Part shown: positions 24,074 to 34,014 of the stretch, piece by piece
Layout of the letters: each line of letters starts with the position of its first letter
Position numbering within the stretch: position 1 is the stretch's first letter
From: Proteiniphilum acetatigenes DSM 18083
GTDB taxonomy: Bacteria > Bacteroidota > Bacteroidia > Bacteroidales > Dysgonomonadaceae
Direction: 5' to 3'
Length of the DNA: 64,000 nucleotides
Assembly (NCBI RefSeq): GCF_000380985.1
Contig: NZ_KB905697.1
Coordinates: 62,001 to 126,000, forward strand
Notes under the pieces: model-generated
The model's database searches: none
Told to the model about the DNA's origin: nothing
Seen by the model: only the letters and a program-made list of their open reading frames with translations
Program-made: the position numbers and the translations under genes

Positions 24074-25087
24074 ATGCCACAAAACAAAAATGCGTTGATC
24101 CGTTACCGTACCATCGATAAATGCCTGCAAAACCGATACCGCCAATGGACGTTGGAAGATTTGATAGAGGCCTGCTCCGAAGCGCTTTACGAGTATGAAG
24201 GCCGAAAGGTCAATGTAAGCAAACGTACCGTCCAACTCGATATCCAGACCATGCGTAGCGAAAAACTGGGATACAATGCTCCCATCGAAGTATATGACAA
24301 GAAATATTACCGGTATGAAGATGAAGACTTCACGATTATCGATATTCCATTGACGGAAACCGATATGAATGTACTTACGGAGACGATGGAAGTATTAAAG
24401 CAATTCAAGGACTTTTCGCTGTTTTCGGAAGTATCGGATATTATTCAGCGATTGGAAGACAAAATTTATGTGGAGAAAACCAATAATCAGCCGATCATCC
24501 ATCTCGATAAAAATGAACATCTGAAAGGCATCCACTTCTTAGACACGCTTTATCAGGCTATCCTAAAGAAGATCGTGTTGAAAATAGAGTATCGATCTTT
24601 CAAATCGAAAGAATCCAAAACCCACCTGTTTCATCCATACCTGTTAAAAGAATACAACAACCGTTGGTTCTTACTGGGAAAACACCGACCACATTCTCCC
24701 CTGATTACATTGGCTTTAGACCGTATCATCAGCATCGACTACGACTTACAAGTTCCCTATCACGAAGAGAATATCAATGCAGACGAGTATTATAAAGATG
24801 TGATCGGTGTGACCGTAAACAGGGGCAATAGGGCCGAGAATGTGGTTTTTCGGGTAAATAAAGAAAATACACCTTATGTGATTACAAAACCATTTCATGT
24901 TTCTCAACGTATTGTGCAAGAGCAAGAAAACGGTACGGTTTTTCAAATTAAAGTAAAACTCAACTTAGAACTTGAACGCCTGTTTTTGGGCTTCGGCGAC
25001 TGCATTGAAGTAATTTCTCCTTCACGGTTAAGACACAGAATTTCAGATACCCTGCGTGCCGCATACAGCCTATATGAAGAAAAATAA
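24074..25087 (+). CDS. WYL-domain transcriptional regulator
   Basis: The 337-residue protein has an N-terminal winged helix (about 5-75, RYRTIDKCLQNRYRQWTLEDL, KRTVQLDIQTMR). A central WYL domain follows (about 155-235, KIVLKIEYRSFKSKESK, HLFHPYLLKEYNNRWFLLGKH). The C-terminal WCX-like domain contains FRVNKENTPYVITKPFHVSQ and FLGFGDCIEVISP. WYL domains are thought to bind nucleic acids or nucleotides, and such regulators often control defence or stress-response operons. Its divergent neighbour is the tRNA-like RNA and slipin unit, and it shares an inverted repeat with it. The likely role is ligand-controlled regulation of that unit and itself. Confidence 0.88.
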   Translation: MPQNKNALIRYRTIDKCLQNRYRQWTLEDLIEACSEALYEYEGRKVNVSKRTVQLDIQTMRSEKLGYNAPIEVYDKKYYRYEDEDFTIIDIPLTETDMNVLTETMEVLKQFKDFSLFSEVSDIIQRLEDKIYVEKTNNQPIIHLDKNEHLKGIHFLDTLYQAILKKIVLKIEYRSFKSKESKTHLFHPYLLKEYNNRWFLLGKHRPHSPLITLALDRIISIDYDLQVPYHEENINADEYYKDVIGVTVNRGNRAENVVFRVNKENTPYVITKPFHVSQRIVQEQENGTVFQIKVKLNLELERLFLGFGDCIEVISPSRLRHRISDTLRAAYSLYEEK

Positions 25088-25091
25088 AACA

Positions 25092-26054
25092 CTACCGTTT
25101 TCTGTCCAGATGGATGCAGGTTTCAAAGAATTTAATAATATCATTCTTAATCAGTTCCGGATGTTCATGTCCGATATTATCATAGGTGTTAAAAACAGCA
25201 TTTACATTATTGGCTGAATATATACTCCTGCATCTGTCCCATCGATCCGGTAGCATTTGTTCTCCTAAAAGATTAAAGATCTGATCCCTTTCATACGGAT
25301 CGAATGCGTCTTCATAAGGAACTGCGTCGTTATCATCAAATCTTCCCATAAAATAGAACTGAGGTGTTTTTAAAAATGATGTTCTCTGAAATTCTTTACC
25401 TGTTATTTCATCAAAATCACCCGTACCTACCGGATATTTCACTATTTCATTATTAATACTATCCATAGGAAGCATTAATAAGCCATTTAATCCTCCTGCT
25501 GCTACAGCCAGTATTTTTTCCGGATGCATGATGGTAAATCTGTTCGCAAAAGTTCCCGATGCAGAAAATCCGGTCAGAAGATACCGATTCCCAATCCGGA
25601 TATTTTTACCTTCCAACCTCTTTTGAGCATCCACGCACATTTCAAGAAGCTGAATATCGAGTCTTTCCAAAGAGTTACCTTTCTGAAACATCACATCCCT
25701 ATCTAAAGCATGAGTATATATTTTCCATTCTGATTTCGGACGAGGGAATACAGGGACAATCAACGGGTATTTTAATTTTTGTGCGACCCAGTTTCCCAAA
25801 TAAAAATCGACAGTCACGATCCTTTTTGCTTTTTCAATATGTTTTTGTAAGTCGTCATCGACAAAACCTGAATTATTCGGTTCAATAATCAGATAATTCT
25901 CTTCGTATTCAGAAATGCCATTCGGAATAAATAAAAAATAGGGGTATTCGAATTGATTATTTACACCGGGTTCGACAAATATCAGTTCACCGTTATATGA
26001 ATCAACACATCCGTTAATCAGAATCAGAAAGGATAAACAAAGAAAATATTTCAT
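25092..26054 (-). CDS. Putative alpha/beta-hydrolase lipoprotein
   Basis: The 320-residue protein begins with a lipoprotein signal (LILINGC, Cys16). An alpha/beta-hydrolase core has the nucleophile elbow LTGFSASGTFANR with Ser164, an Asp-rich RFDDNDAVPYEDAF region and a late His in IGHEHPELI. The elbow reads GFSAS in place of the usual GxSxG. It may be an esterase or peptidase acting at the cell surface or in the periplasm; the substrate is unknown. It converges with the WYL gene, with only four bases between stops, and appears monocistronic. Confidence 0.7.
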   Translation of the reverse strand: MKYFLCLSFLILINGCVDSYNGELIFVEPGVNNQFEYPYFLFIPNGISEYEENYLIIEPNNSGFVDDDLQKHIEKAKRIVTVDFYLGNWVAQKLKYPLIVPVFPRPKSEWKIYTHALDRDVMFQKGNSLERLDIQLLEMCVDAQKRLEGKNIRIGNRYLLTGFSASGTFANRFTIMHPEKILAVAAGGLNGLLMLPMDSINNEIVKYPVGTGDFDEITGKEFQRTSFLKTPQFYFMGRFDDNDAVPYEDAFDPYERDQIFNLLGEQMLPDRWDRCRSIYSANNVNAVFNTYDNIGHEHPELIKNDIIKFFETCIHLDRKR

Positions 26055-26204
26055 AGGATTATCTGACAGTCATTATTTTTCATAATGCGAGGTTACTGAA
26101 ATAATTGCGTACAACTCTTGGCACAAATATTGGTTATTACCGGAATGTACAAATATCAACATTCCGGTAAACTCCTCATTACTAACCATTATCCACTTTC
26201 CTCT

Positions 26205-26250
26205 TTCAATTTTCAATTTTCAATTTTCAATTCTCAATTTTCAACTTTCA
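26205..26250. repeat. Simple repeat of TTTTCAA/TTCAATT units
   Basis: About six tandem TTTTCAATT-like words lie just downstream of the beta-barrel gene stop. They are of the same AT-rich type as the arrays near 14.8 and 61.3 kb. No terminator hairpin is evident. Confidence 0.6.
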
Positions 26251-26251
26251 T

Positions 26252-28564
26252 CTACCTCATCCTGTTAATCTCGTTCTCACCGGCACCCGTACCTTTATAC
26301 CTGTTCTGGCCCGTATTGAATTTATACCGGAGAGTGAGTTCCAGTTCCCTTGTATCCCAACGATTGAACTGGTATATCTCCATTTTTTCGTTATAGAAAG
26401 TAACTCCGGTTATCTGCCTGTTAAGCAGATCATGTCCTTTCAGTACAACGGATAACTGATCATTCATGAACGATTTGGTTATTCCGGCATTCACTATAAA
26501 CTGGTTTTCGGAAAGATAAAGATTTTGATTATGTCCTTTACCCTGAAAGCGTGTATCTAATGTCAGTATAAATCCCTTCGGTAACGTGAAAGAGTTATTT
26601 AGCGAAGCTACCGGCATGGGGCTGCTCATATTTACGGGTTTGCTATTACTGCTGATAGTAAGCCATTGTTTGATAAATCCGGCACTGGCTTGCGGACTCC
26701 AGATTCCAAATTTTGGAGAGACCGTAAGGAAAGCGGTAAGCGAAGGCAATTTCTCCAGGTTACGAAGGGTAACAAGGCTTACGGCTGGATTCTCTTCCAT
26801 TTGCTCAGTCCAGACAATAATAGCATCTTTTTCATTCTTGTAGCTCATCATTAATTGGATAAACTTCCATGATCCTGTCAATGTGGCATCGTGAATGACC
26901 GTATGCCTGAGAAAAGAATTTCCCGATTCCAGGGTAAAACGGTTCACATAAAGTACATTACTTCGAAGCTGGTGATAGTAGGGACGTGCGGTTTTCGCCG
27001 TATAACTCAGTTGTAACTGTGCATCTTTGATGCTTGTTGCAAAGGAAAAGTTGGGGAACCATTGCGAATAGTTCCTACTCTGTTCATCGATCTTCACGTC
27101 GTTATTGAAATAGTCGGAACGCACATTCTCGTAACGCAGTCCGGCGGTAAACCGTCCTACAGACACCGGTCGGGAGTATTCTGCAAAAAAACTTCCGTTC
27201 TGCTCCCTGATTGTGGTGTATGATGAAGGTATCATGCTGATATCGGTCATATATTCGTCATCCCTCCGTGTGTTGGTATATTCATTGCCGAAAGAGATTT
27301 TTCCACCTAAGACCGGATAGGACAATACCAGCCTGGAAGCAATCAGGCGATTATCCAGCCTGTTTTCCGAGGAGATTGTCCGATTGTCGAATTCCTGGCT
27401 GGTTTCCGTAATGATCGACTCAGAGGATTGTTTTCTCCTGAAATAATCGGCATTAAGGTCGACTGTCAATTTTCCCACCGAACCGTTGTAATATAGATTC
27501 ATCCTATGCGCAGGCATATTCGCCGAACGGTTATCATCAATACTCAGCCATCTATCATAAAAGGCCCCGTCGGCATATACATCACTATGGGTGGTTGACT
27601 TCATGCCGTTTTTACCGGGGAAGGATGTATGAGTATATTTCATTCCCACATAATGCAAAGGTGAGATTTCGTAATTCACCCCCACGATCCCTGTCAGGAT
27701 ATTTCCTATTCCGTCGATATCCAATTTATTATTTTGTGTCCAGAGCGTATCGGCGAATGTTTTTTGCTCTATTCTACTGTCTTGTATATAGGCGTATCTC
27801 TCATATTTGAGTGTCCCGAAGATATCCCATCCCCTATAGCGGTAATTCAGGTTCAGTTGTTCCCTGAGATCGGTATTTTGCGTCTGAAGGTAGGTAGAAC
27901 GCAGATCAAAACCGAATCCGTCACCCGTTTTTCGTACGGTATATATCCGGATGACAGCTTTTACCGAAGCATCATATCGTGCACCAGGATTGTGTACGAT
28001 CTCCACCTCTTTGATATCGGCCGAACTAAGGTTATCGAGTTCCGACTCGTCACGTAATTCACGGTTATTAATATAAATCTTGGCTTTACCTTTTCCCAAA
28101 ACGGTAAAATCGCCTTTATCACCGGTCACGGCCGGAAGTCGCTTGAGCACATCGTTGGCGGTACCGGCTTTACTTAACACACTATTCTGTACCGATGTGA
28201 CCAGGGCATCGTCTCTCAACCTGACCTGAGGTAATGTTCCTTTCACCACCAATTCATCGAGCATGGTCGTATCAGGCTGTAGATATATCTGCTGTTCCGG
28301 ACGGGCAGGCAGTATTTGGGGTTGGTAACCGATGAAGGATATCTTTACAATAGCGTCCGAATTTATCTCGTTGGTAAGTGAGAATTGTCCTGTTTCATTG
28401 GTGATTGTCCCGGCTATCAATACCGAATCGGGCAGAGAATAGAGAGCCACATTGGCATACCCTATCGGATTGTTGTCGGTGTCTGTCACGATTCCTTTTA
28501 TTTGCGCACTGAGCGGTAGCACGAAGCTACAAAGTAATAACGAAAAAAATAATTTCCAACTCAT
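26252..28564 (-). CDS. Outer-membrane beta-barrel (TonB-receptor-like) protein
   Basis: The product has about 770 residues. It starts with a signal peptide (MSWKLFFSLLLCSFVLPLSAQ) and a carboxypeptidase-regulatory-like domain (IKGIVTDTDNNPIGYANVALY...). A plug-like domain (LKRLPAVTGDKGDFTVLGKGKAKIYINNRELRD, read in parts) and a long beta-barrel ending in ELTLRYKFNTG follow. The architecture is that of Bacteroidetes outer-membrane beta-barrel family proteins related to TonB-dependent receptors. No SusD partner or visible substrate gene is adjacent, so the ligand is unknown. The frame is open to an ATG at 28588; ATG 28564 gives a better signal peptide. Confidence 0.82.
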   Translation of the reverse strand: MSWKLFFSLLLCSFVLPLSAQIKGIVTDTDNNPIGYANVALYSLPDSVLIAGTITNETGQFSLTNEINSDAIVKISFIGYQPQILPARPEQQIYLQPDTTMLDELVVKGTLPQVRLRDDALVTSVQNSVLSKAGTANDVLKRLPAVTGDKGDFTVLGKGKAKIYINNRELRDESELDNLSSADIKEVEIVHNPGARYDASVKAVIRIYTVRKTGDGFGFDLRSTYLQTQNTDLREQLNLNYRYRGWDIFGTLKYERYAYIQDSRIEQKTFADTLWTQNNKLDIDGIGNILTGIVGVNYEISPLHYVGMKYTHTSFPGKNGMKSTTHSDVYADGAFYDRWLSIDDNRSANMPAHRMNLYYNGSVGKLTVDLNADYFRRKQSSESIITETSQEFDNRTISSENRLDNRLIASRLVLSYPVLGGKISFGNEYTNTRRDDEYMTDISMIPSSYTTIREQNGSFFAEYSRPVSVGRFTAGLRYENVRSDYFNNDVKIDEQSRNYSQWFPNFSFATSIKDAQLQLSYTAKTARPYYHQLRSNVLYVNRFTLESGNSFLRHTVIHDATLTGSWKFIQLMMSYKNEKDAIIVWTEQMEENPAVSLVTLRNLEKLPSLTAFLTVSPKFGIWSPQASAGFIKQWLTISSNSKPVNMSSPMPVASLNNSFTLPKGFILTLDTRFQGKGHNQNLYLSENQFIVNAGITKSFMNDQLSVVLKGHDLLNRQITGVTFYNEKMEIYQFNRWDTRELELTLRYKFNTGQNRYKGTGAGENEINRMR

Positions 28565-28617
28565 AATCGTTTTTTGGAAATATGACATCTCATGGGTTCA
28601 TTTGGTTACAAATTAAT

Positions 28618-28674
28618 TAAAAAAAATAATCCGCTCCCTACCCTGTCTGGTCAGGACAGGCTTGAAGAGCGGAT
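28618..28674 (-). terminator. Terminator after mutB
   Basis: Outer stem ATCCGCTC/GAGCGGAT with an inner CCTGTC/GACAGG stem is followed by a T-rich run on the minus strand. It lies 29 bases after the mutB stop and ends the mutA-prenyltransferase-mutB unit. Confidence 0.85.
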
Positions 28675-28702
28675 CTGTAAATATAAAAAAGTGCAGGCTT
28701 AC

Positions 28703-30850
28703 TTATTCATTCATCAATACATGCATGATCTGGCAAGCTGATTCGGTGATAGAGCTTCCCGGCCCGAAGATGGCCGATACACCGGCACGGTAAAGGAAAT
28801 CGTAATCCTGCGCAGGGATCACACCGCCTGCAATCACCACGATATCGGGACGGCCCAGCCGTTTCAGTTCTTCGATCACCTGCGGCACAAGTGTTTTGTG
28901 TCCGGCAGCCAGGGAAGACACCCCTAACACATGCACATCATTTTCCACGGCCTGACGGGCTGCCTCGGCCGGCGTCTGGAACAGGGGTCCCATATCCACG
29001 TCGAAGCCGCAGTCGGCATAACCGGTAGCGACCACCTTGGCACCACGGTCGTGGCCGTCCTGCCCCATCTTGGCCACCATGATCCTCGGTCTGCGCCCTT
29101 CTTTCCGGGCAAACTGGTCTGTGAGGGCACGTGCTTTCTCGAGCGTCGGCGCCTCTTTCGATTCTGATGAATACACGCCTGAAATTGTTCTGATTACTGC
29201 ATTATAACGTCCAACTATTTTTTCACATGCGTCGGAGATCTCTCCCAGCGTGGCACGCACCCGCGCAGCTTCCACCGAGAGTTCGAGGAGGTTGCCCTGT
29301 TTGGTCTCCACACAACGGGTGATGGCGTCGAGCGCTTTTTGTACTGCTTCGTTATCACGATTAGCCTTCAACTGGTTAAGGCGTTCTACCTGTTGTTTAC
29401 GCACTTCAGTATTATCAATATCAAGAATATCGATAGGATCTTCCTGATCGAGCCTGTAGCGATTCACACCGATGATAGCCTGCACACCCGAGTCGATACG
29501 CGCCTGTGTACGTGCCGCCGCCTCTTCGATACGCATCTTGGGGATACCGGTCTCGATGGCTTTAGCCATCCCTCCCAATTCTTCAACCTCCTGAATAAGT
29601 GTCCATGCCTTATCTACCAGTTCCTGTGTGAGTGATTCCACATAGTAGGAGCCTGCCCACGGGTCAACCTGGCGGGTGATTTGCGTCTCTTCCTGTATAT
29701 AGATCTGTGTATTACGGGCAATACGTGCCGAGAAATCGGTCGGCAGTGCGATAGCCTCGTCGAGCGCGTTGGTATGGAGCGACTGGGTATGTCCCAGCGC
29801 GGCAGCCATCGCCTCGATACAGGTACGTCCCACGTTGTTGAACGGATCCTGTTCGGTGAGCGACCAGCCCGATGTCTGTGAGTGGGTACGCAATGCCATC
29901 GATTTGGGATTTTTGGCGCCGAAACTCTTTACGATCTTTGCCCACAACAGGCGTGCGGCCCGCATCTTGGCTATTTCCATAAAATGGTTCATGCCGATGG
30001 CCCAGAAGAACGACAAACGGGGTGCAAAGGCATCCACATCGATACCGGCATTAATACCGGCTCGCAGATACTCGATACCGTCAGCCAGAGTGTAGGCCAA
30101 CTCGATATCGGCGGTGGCACCCGCCTCCTGCATGTGATATCCGGAGATGGAGATGGAATTGAATTTGGGCATCTTTTGCGAGGTAAACTCAAAGATATCC
30201 GCAATGATCTTCATCGAGAATTCCGGCGGATAGATATAGGTATTACGCACCATAAACTCTTTCAGGATATCGTTCTGGATGGTACCGGCCATCTCCTCCA
30301 GTTGTGCTCCCTGCTCCTGTGCTGCTACGATATAGAATGCAAGGACAGGCAGCACGGCACCGTTCATGGTCATGGATACCGACATCTTGTTGAGCGGGAT
30401 ACCATCGAACAATATTTTCATATCTTCCACCGAGCAGATGGAGACACCGGCTTTTCCCACGTCGCCCACTACCCTCTCGTTATCGGCATCGTAACCGCGG
30501 TGCGTAGGCAAGTCGAACGCCACGGAAAGCCCTTTCTGTCCCGATGCGAGGTTGCGGCGGTAGAAAGCATTGGACTCTTCAGCCGTGGAGAATCCGGCAT
30601 ACTGGCGGATAGTCCACGGACGCATTACATACATCGTGGAATAGGGTCCGCGCAGATAAGGTGGCAAGCCGGCGGCATAGTTCAGATGCTCCATGCCCTG
30701 AAGGTCTTCCTTCGTATAGACGGGCTTCACCGGAATCTGTTCCGGCGTAAGCCAATCGGCTTTGATCTCGTTTTTTTCAGCCCATCCGGCCACATCGGTC
30801 GATGTGAAACCGGTTGAGTGAATATCAATATCTTTAAAATTTGGTTTCAT
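28703..30850 (-). CDS. mutB: Methylmalonyl-CoA mutase large (alpha) subunit
   Basis: This adenosylcobalamin-dependent subunit interconverts succinyl-CoA and R-methylmalonyl-CoA in the propionate pathway. The 715-residue protein has the TIM barrel for CoA substrate ([31 protein letters not shown]) and a C-terminal B12 domain. That domain carries DGHDRG at 598-603, whose His600 is the lower axial cobalt ligand, followed by the GVSSLAAGH and AGGVIPAQD loops. The length is normal. It is transcribed after mutA and a prenyltransferase gene, with a gap of 84 bases before its start. Propionate/succinate fermentation typical of Bacteroidales fits. Confidence 0.96.
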   Translation of the reverse strand: MKPNFKDIDIHSTGFTSTDVAGWAEKNEIKADWLTPEQIPVKPVYTKEDLQGMEHLNYAAGLPPYLRGPYSTMYVMRPWTIRQYAGFSTAEESNAFYRRNLASGQKGLSVAFDLPTHRGYDADNERVVGDVGKAGVSICSVEDMKILFDGIPLNKMSVSMTMNGAVLPVLAFYIVAAQEQGAQLEEMAGTIQNDILKEFMVRNTYIYPPEFSMKIIADIFEFTSQKMPKFNSISISGYHMQEAGATADIELAYTLADGIEYLRAGINAGIDVDAFAPRLSFFWAIGMNHFMEIAKMRAARLLWAKIVKSFGAKNPKSMALRTHSQTSGWSLTEQDPFNNVGRTCIEAMAAALGHTQSLHTNALDEAIALPTDFSARIARNTQIYIQEETQITRQVDPWAGSYYVESLTQELVDKAWTLIQEVEELGGMAKAIETGIPKMRIEEAAARTQARIDSGVQAIIGVNRYRLDQEDPIDILDIDNTEVRKQQVERLNQLKANRDNEAVQKALDAITRCVETKQGNLLELSVEAARVRATLGEISDACEKIVGRYNAVIRTISGVYSSESKEAPTLEKARALTDQFARKEGRRPRIMVAKMGQDGHDRGAKVVATGYADCGFDVDMGPLFQTPAEAARQAVENDVHVLGVSSLAAGHKTLVPQVIEELKRLGRPDIVVIAGGVIPAQDYDFLYRAGVSAIFGPGSSITESACQIMHVLMNE

Positions 30851-30934
30851 TTTTTTAGACTTTTAGAATCAAGAACCAAGAATCAGGACTTTTGGACTTG
30901 GTTCGATCATTTTTATTTTAAATCACCTTTGTTT

Positions 30935-31873
30935 TTATATAAAAGAAGCTATTACATTGCCGGCCACCATGAGCAGACTGAATAACAGCACCAATTGGGC
31001 TGTGTGGGTATCCAGAAAGCGGATAATCCCCAGATCGTCCATTGTCGCTTTTCTCATCAGTTTAATATTCTTGATAGCAAGCGGAAAACTAAGAAGTACC
31101 ATGAACACCCAGGTATCCAGCATCTCTATCATCACCATGATCGCAACCAGCAGGTAAGCGGCCAAAAGCAATGTCTGATAGGTAATCTGAGACCCTTCCA
31201 GTCCCATATTCATTGCCTGAGTACGTATACCGGCTTCTTTATCCTGTAACATATCGCGCGTATTATTGGCATGCAATATGGCTACGATGAGTAACCCCAC
31301 AGGCGTTATTACGAGCAGTATAGGCCACAACAATTGCCCGGTCATGACATAAGCCATTCCCAATGCAATCGACAAGCCATAACAGATAAAGATAAGCAGG
31401 TCTCCTAACGCTATATACTTGAATTTGTAGTAAAGCGTAGAGCTGATGATCCCGATAATCCCTATAAACAGCAGTGGAAGACCGGTATTTAACAGGAGAT
31501 AAATTCCTAATAAAATACCGATAAAGAGCACCGTATAGCCATAATAGAGTATCGTTTCCGGTTTGAAAATCCCCATCACGATCAGGCGTGGCGGTCCGGT
31601 CTTTTCTTTGCGGTCTACTCCACTCACATAATCATGATACTCACCTATCAGGTTTCCCGCCATATGGAAAATGACCGCGCCGAAAAAAGCCAAAATACCA
31701 TATGTCCAGTTTAATCCAGCGATCTCCCCTCTTTTATAGAGGTAAAAGACATAGGATATGGCAATCAGCGCCGGCGATGCCGATGCAGGGAACGCCCACG
31801 GATGCGCTACGATGATCCAGTTTTTTAGTTTTCCCAACTCTTTATTCTTTGTTCTATAGCAAAATTTTCTCAT
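30935..31873 (-). CDS. UbiA-family prenyltransferase (MenA-like)
   Basis: The 312-residue integral membrane protein has about eight or nine hydrophobic helices and the two UbiA aspartate-rich motifs. These are GNLIGEYHDYVSGVD at about 73-87 and HANNTRDMLQDKEAG near 205. These enzymes attach a polyprenyl chain to an aromatic acceptor. The second motif and the overall pattern resemble 1,4-dihydroxy-2-naphthoate prenyltransferase, so a role in menaquinone synthesis is possible. The first motif starts N-L-I-G-E where MenA often has an NDxxD-type spacing. The ATG overlaps the end of mutA by 20 bases, so it is cotranscribed with the mutase genes, an unexpected location. Confidence 0.8.
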   Translation of the reverse strand: MRKFCYRTKNKELGKLKNWIIVAHPWAFPASASPALIAISYVFYLYKRGEIAGLNWTYGILAFFGAVIFHMAGNLIGEYHDYVSGVDRKEKTGPPRLIVMGIFKPETILYYGYTVLFIGILLGIYLLLNTGLPLLFIGIIGIISSTLYYKFKYIALGDLLIFICYGLSIALGMAYVMTGQLLWPILLVITPVGLLIVAILHANNTRDMLQDKEAGIRTQAMNMGLEGSQITYQTLLLAAYLLVAIMVMIEMLDTWVFMVLLSFPLAIKNIKLMRKATMDDLGIIRFLDTHTAQLVLLFSLLMVAGNVIASFI

Positions 31874-33752
31874 TGAACGCTTTCAGCGTCTCCAGTACAT
31901 TGCTACGCACATTGATGAAATGCTCGATACCGATTGCTTTCAGATCGTCCGCACAGGCGGGAGCACCGGCCACCACGAAAATCTCTTTTCCTCCTTTGAG
32001 AAGGTTATAAGCTTCAGGAGCCAAAGCAGCATATTCATCATCGCTAGAGCAGAGCACCACTATGTCGGCACCTTTGGCACGGGCTGCATTGACACCCTCT
32101 TCTACAGTTTTGAATCCGAGGTTGTCGATGATCTCGTAACCGGCACAAGCAAAGAAATTACTTGAGAACTGTGAGCGTGCCAAACGCATGGCCAGATTAC
32201 CGATGGTAAGCATAAATACTTTGGGGCGTTTACCACTCCGTTCGGTAGCCAGGCGCAATTCGTCGAAAGCGTTGGAAAGACGACGTGTATTGAGCCGCTT
32301 GAGCGGGCTGTTTTGGCCCTCATCACTTCCGCAACCACAGTGAGCTGCGGTATCTTCTATCTTTTGGCTCATGGCCTCCCCGAAGTTAGGATACTGATTG
32401 GTACCCAGCAGGATTTCCCGCCGATTGGCTACCGCATTGAAGCGGGCATTGGCAGAAGCATTGATGGCATCCTGTACAGTGCCGGCCTTAAGCGTTTCGT
32501 AGAAACCGGTCTCTTCGGTTTCGAGGAACAACTTCCAGGCTTGTTCGGCCAGTGCAGATGTGAGTGTTTCAATATAATATGATCCTGATGAAGGATCGGT
32601 GATCTTATCGAAATGAGACTCTTCTTTCAGCAGTAGTTGCTGGTTTACGGCAATACGTTCCGCAAAAGCAGTAGGTGTCTCGAATGCCTCGTCGAAAGGA
32701 CGCACGGTAAGTGAATCGACTGCGCCGATGGTAGCAGACATCGCCTCTGTTTGGGTACGCAGCATATTCACATAGGGGTCATACAACGACTGGTTGAATC
32801 GTGAAGTGGAGGCATGGATATTCATTTTCGCAGCACAGCGGCAGGTACCGTCGGGCGCTTTGTTATCACAGTCATGTGCACAGGGCGGTTTGTAGGCATC
32901 CACGATCTCGGCCCACAGCCAGCGTGCCGCACGGAATTTCGCGATCTCCATGAAGTAGTTGGCTCCTACCCCCATTTCGAACTTTATCTTTTTTGCAGCC
33001 ATAGAAGGATCGATACCATTCCCGATCAAGGCCGATAATACCTGGTTTCCGTAGGATAGGCTGTATCCAAGCTCCTGATAGCTGTAAGCCCCGGCATCGT
33101 TCATCCTGTCACCTGACACGGTAATAGCACGATAGCGGGGAAGCGGTGCCGTAATTTTCACCATCTCCACTGCCTTTTCCACCCAATTGGGTTCGTCAAT
33201 TCCTTTTTTCAGTATTTTCCTGAAAGGGTCGAATTCAATAGAACCGAAGCATTCCATCACATTGAGATTCTGTGAACGGACATACTCTGTGACCAGGCGA
33301 GCCAGATCGATGGTGCGCGAGATACAGGTGCTGAAGTTCAACTCTACCTTGTCAGGGGCAATCCCCTGAAGGAGTATCTCTACGTTTTCAGCCGAAAGTG
33401 CATTCTTCGGCAGACGAAAACCAAAAGAGGTAACGCCTTTTTCCAGCAGGGTAAGCGCTTTCCTGTTAGCCTCCGCAAAGTCTTTCACATTGATATCCTG
33501 ACGCACATACCACTTATTATCCTTTCTGGTACTGCGCACATAAGGAAACTGCCCCGGCAGATTTTCGGCTGCAAGGGATCCTTCTATATCTTCTACACGA
33601 TAAAAAGGATTCACATTAAACCCTTCGTTGGTTCTCCATACCAGTTTTTTCTGGAAGTCGGCCCCTTTCAGGTCTTTTGTGATGACTTCCATCCACTCTT
33701 CAGTGGAAACGGGAGGAAAACCTGTGAAAAGTTTCTCTCTCTGATTACTCAT
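31854..33752 (-). CDS. mutA: Methylmalonyl-CoA mutase small (beta) subunit
   Basis: This is the non-catalytic partner of the heterodimeric mutase. The 632-residue protein has the barrel domain (ITVSGDRMNDAGAYSYQELG, GVGANYFMEIAKFRAARWLWAE) and a C-terminal flavodoxin-like domain. The cobalamin motif is lost there (TIGNLAMRLARSQF at the DxHxxG position), as expected for the small subunit. A Cys/His-containing insert at about 290-307 (Cys291, 295, 304, 306; His293) precedes AAKMNIHASTSRFN. It begins the mutA-prenyltransferase-mutB unit, with a promoter box about 120 bases upstream. Confidence 0.95.
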   Translation of the reverse strand: MSNQREKLFTGFPPVSTEEWMEVITKDLKGADFQKKLVWRTNEGFNVNPFYRVEDIEGSLAAENLPGQFPYVRSTRKDNKWYVRQDINVKDFAEANRKALTLLEKGVTSFGFRLPKNALSAENVEILLQGIAPDKVELNFSTCISRTIDLARLVTEYVRSQNLNVMECFGSIEFDPFRKILKKGIDEPNWVEKAVEMVKITAPLPRYRAITVSGDRMNDAGAYSYQELGYSLSYGNQVLSALIGNGIDPSMAAKKIKFEMGVGANYFMEIAKFRAARWLWAEIVDAYKPPCAHDCDNKAPDGTCRCAAKMNIHASTSRFNQSLYDPYVNMLRTQTEAMSATIGAVDSLTVRPFDEAFETPTAFAERIAVNQQLLLKEESHFDKITDPSSGSYYIETLTSALAEQAWKLFLETEETGFYETLKAGTVQDAINASANARFNAVANRREILLGTNQYPNFGEAMSQKIEDTAAHCGCGSDEGQNSPLKRLNTRRLSNAFDELRLATERSGKRPKVFMLTIGNLAMRLARSQFSSNFFACAGYEIIDNLGFKTVEEGVNAARAKGADIVVLCSSDDEYAALAPEAYNLLKGGKEIFVVAGAPACADDLKAIGIEHFINVRSNVLETLKAFNEKILL

Positions 33753-33790
33753 AATTCACTATTTTATTTATTATTTTGAGGTTCATTCAT

Positions 33791-33811
33791 CTCGTATTGC
33801 TTAACGAAAAC
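33791..33811 (+). repeat. Dispersed intergenic repeat, short fragment E
   Basis: A 21-base stretch including CGTATTGCTTAACGAAAA is identical to the reverse complement of 35252-35272 in copy D. The rest of the repeat is missing. It lies in the mutA leader. Confidence 0.7.
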
Positions 33812-33872
33812 TTCCTTCCCTATTTATTCTGACAGGTTGTAATTAACCGTATCCTCCGGCTCTAAAAGAGAA

Positions 33873-33880
33873 CAAAAATA
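33873..33880 (-). promoter_or_regulatory. Promoter -7 box for the mutA operon
   Basis: TATTTTTG on the minus strand, with TTTT 19 bases upstream, lies 120 bases before mutA. The long leader holds the repeat fragment at 33791-33811. Confidence 0.5.
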
Positions 33881-34014
33881 ATTCTTTTTATTCTCTTTTA
33901 AAAGTATTTACCGGCTTTATTCCATCTTTTTAATGCTCCTCTGTTCCTCCATTATGATTGATGAAGAAACGATGAAAATCATTTTGAAACACACCAGGGT
34001 TATTTGAGAGATGA

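Noticed and set aside
29882-30817. A 311-codon plus-strand frame opposite mutB
   Set aside because: It is antisense to a well-conserved coding region; its length follows from mutB codon use. Several other long antisense frames (over parC, purH, mreB) are rejected for the same reason.
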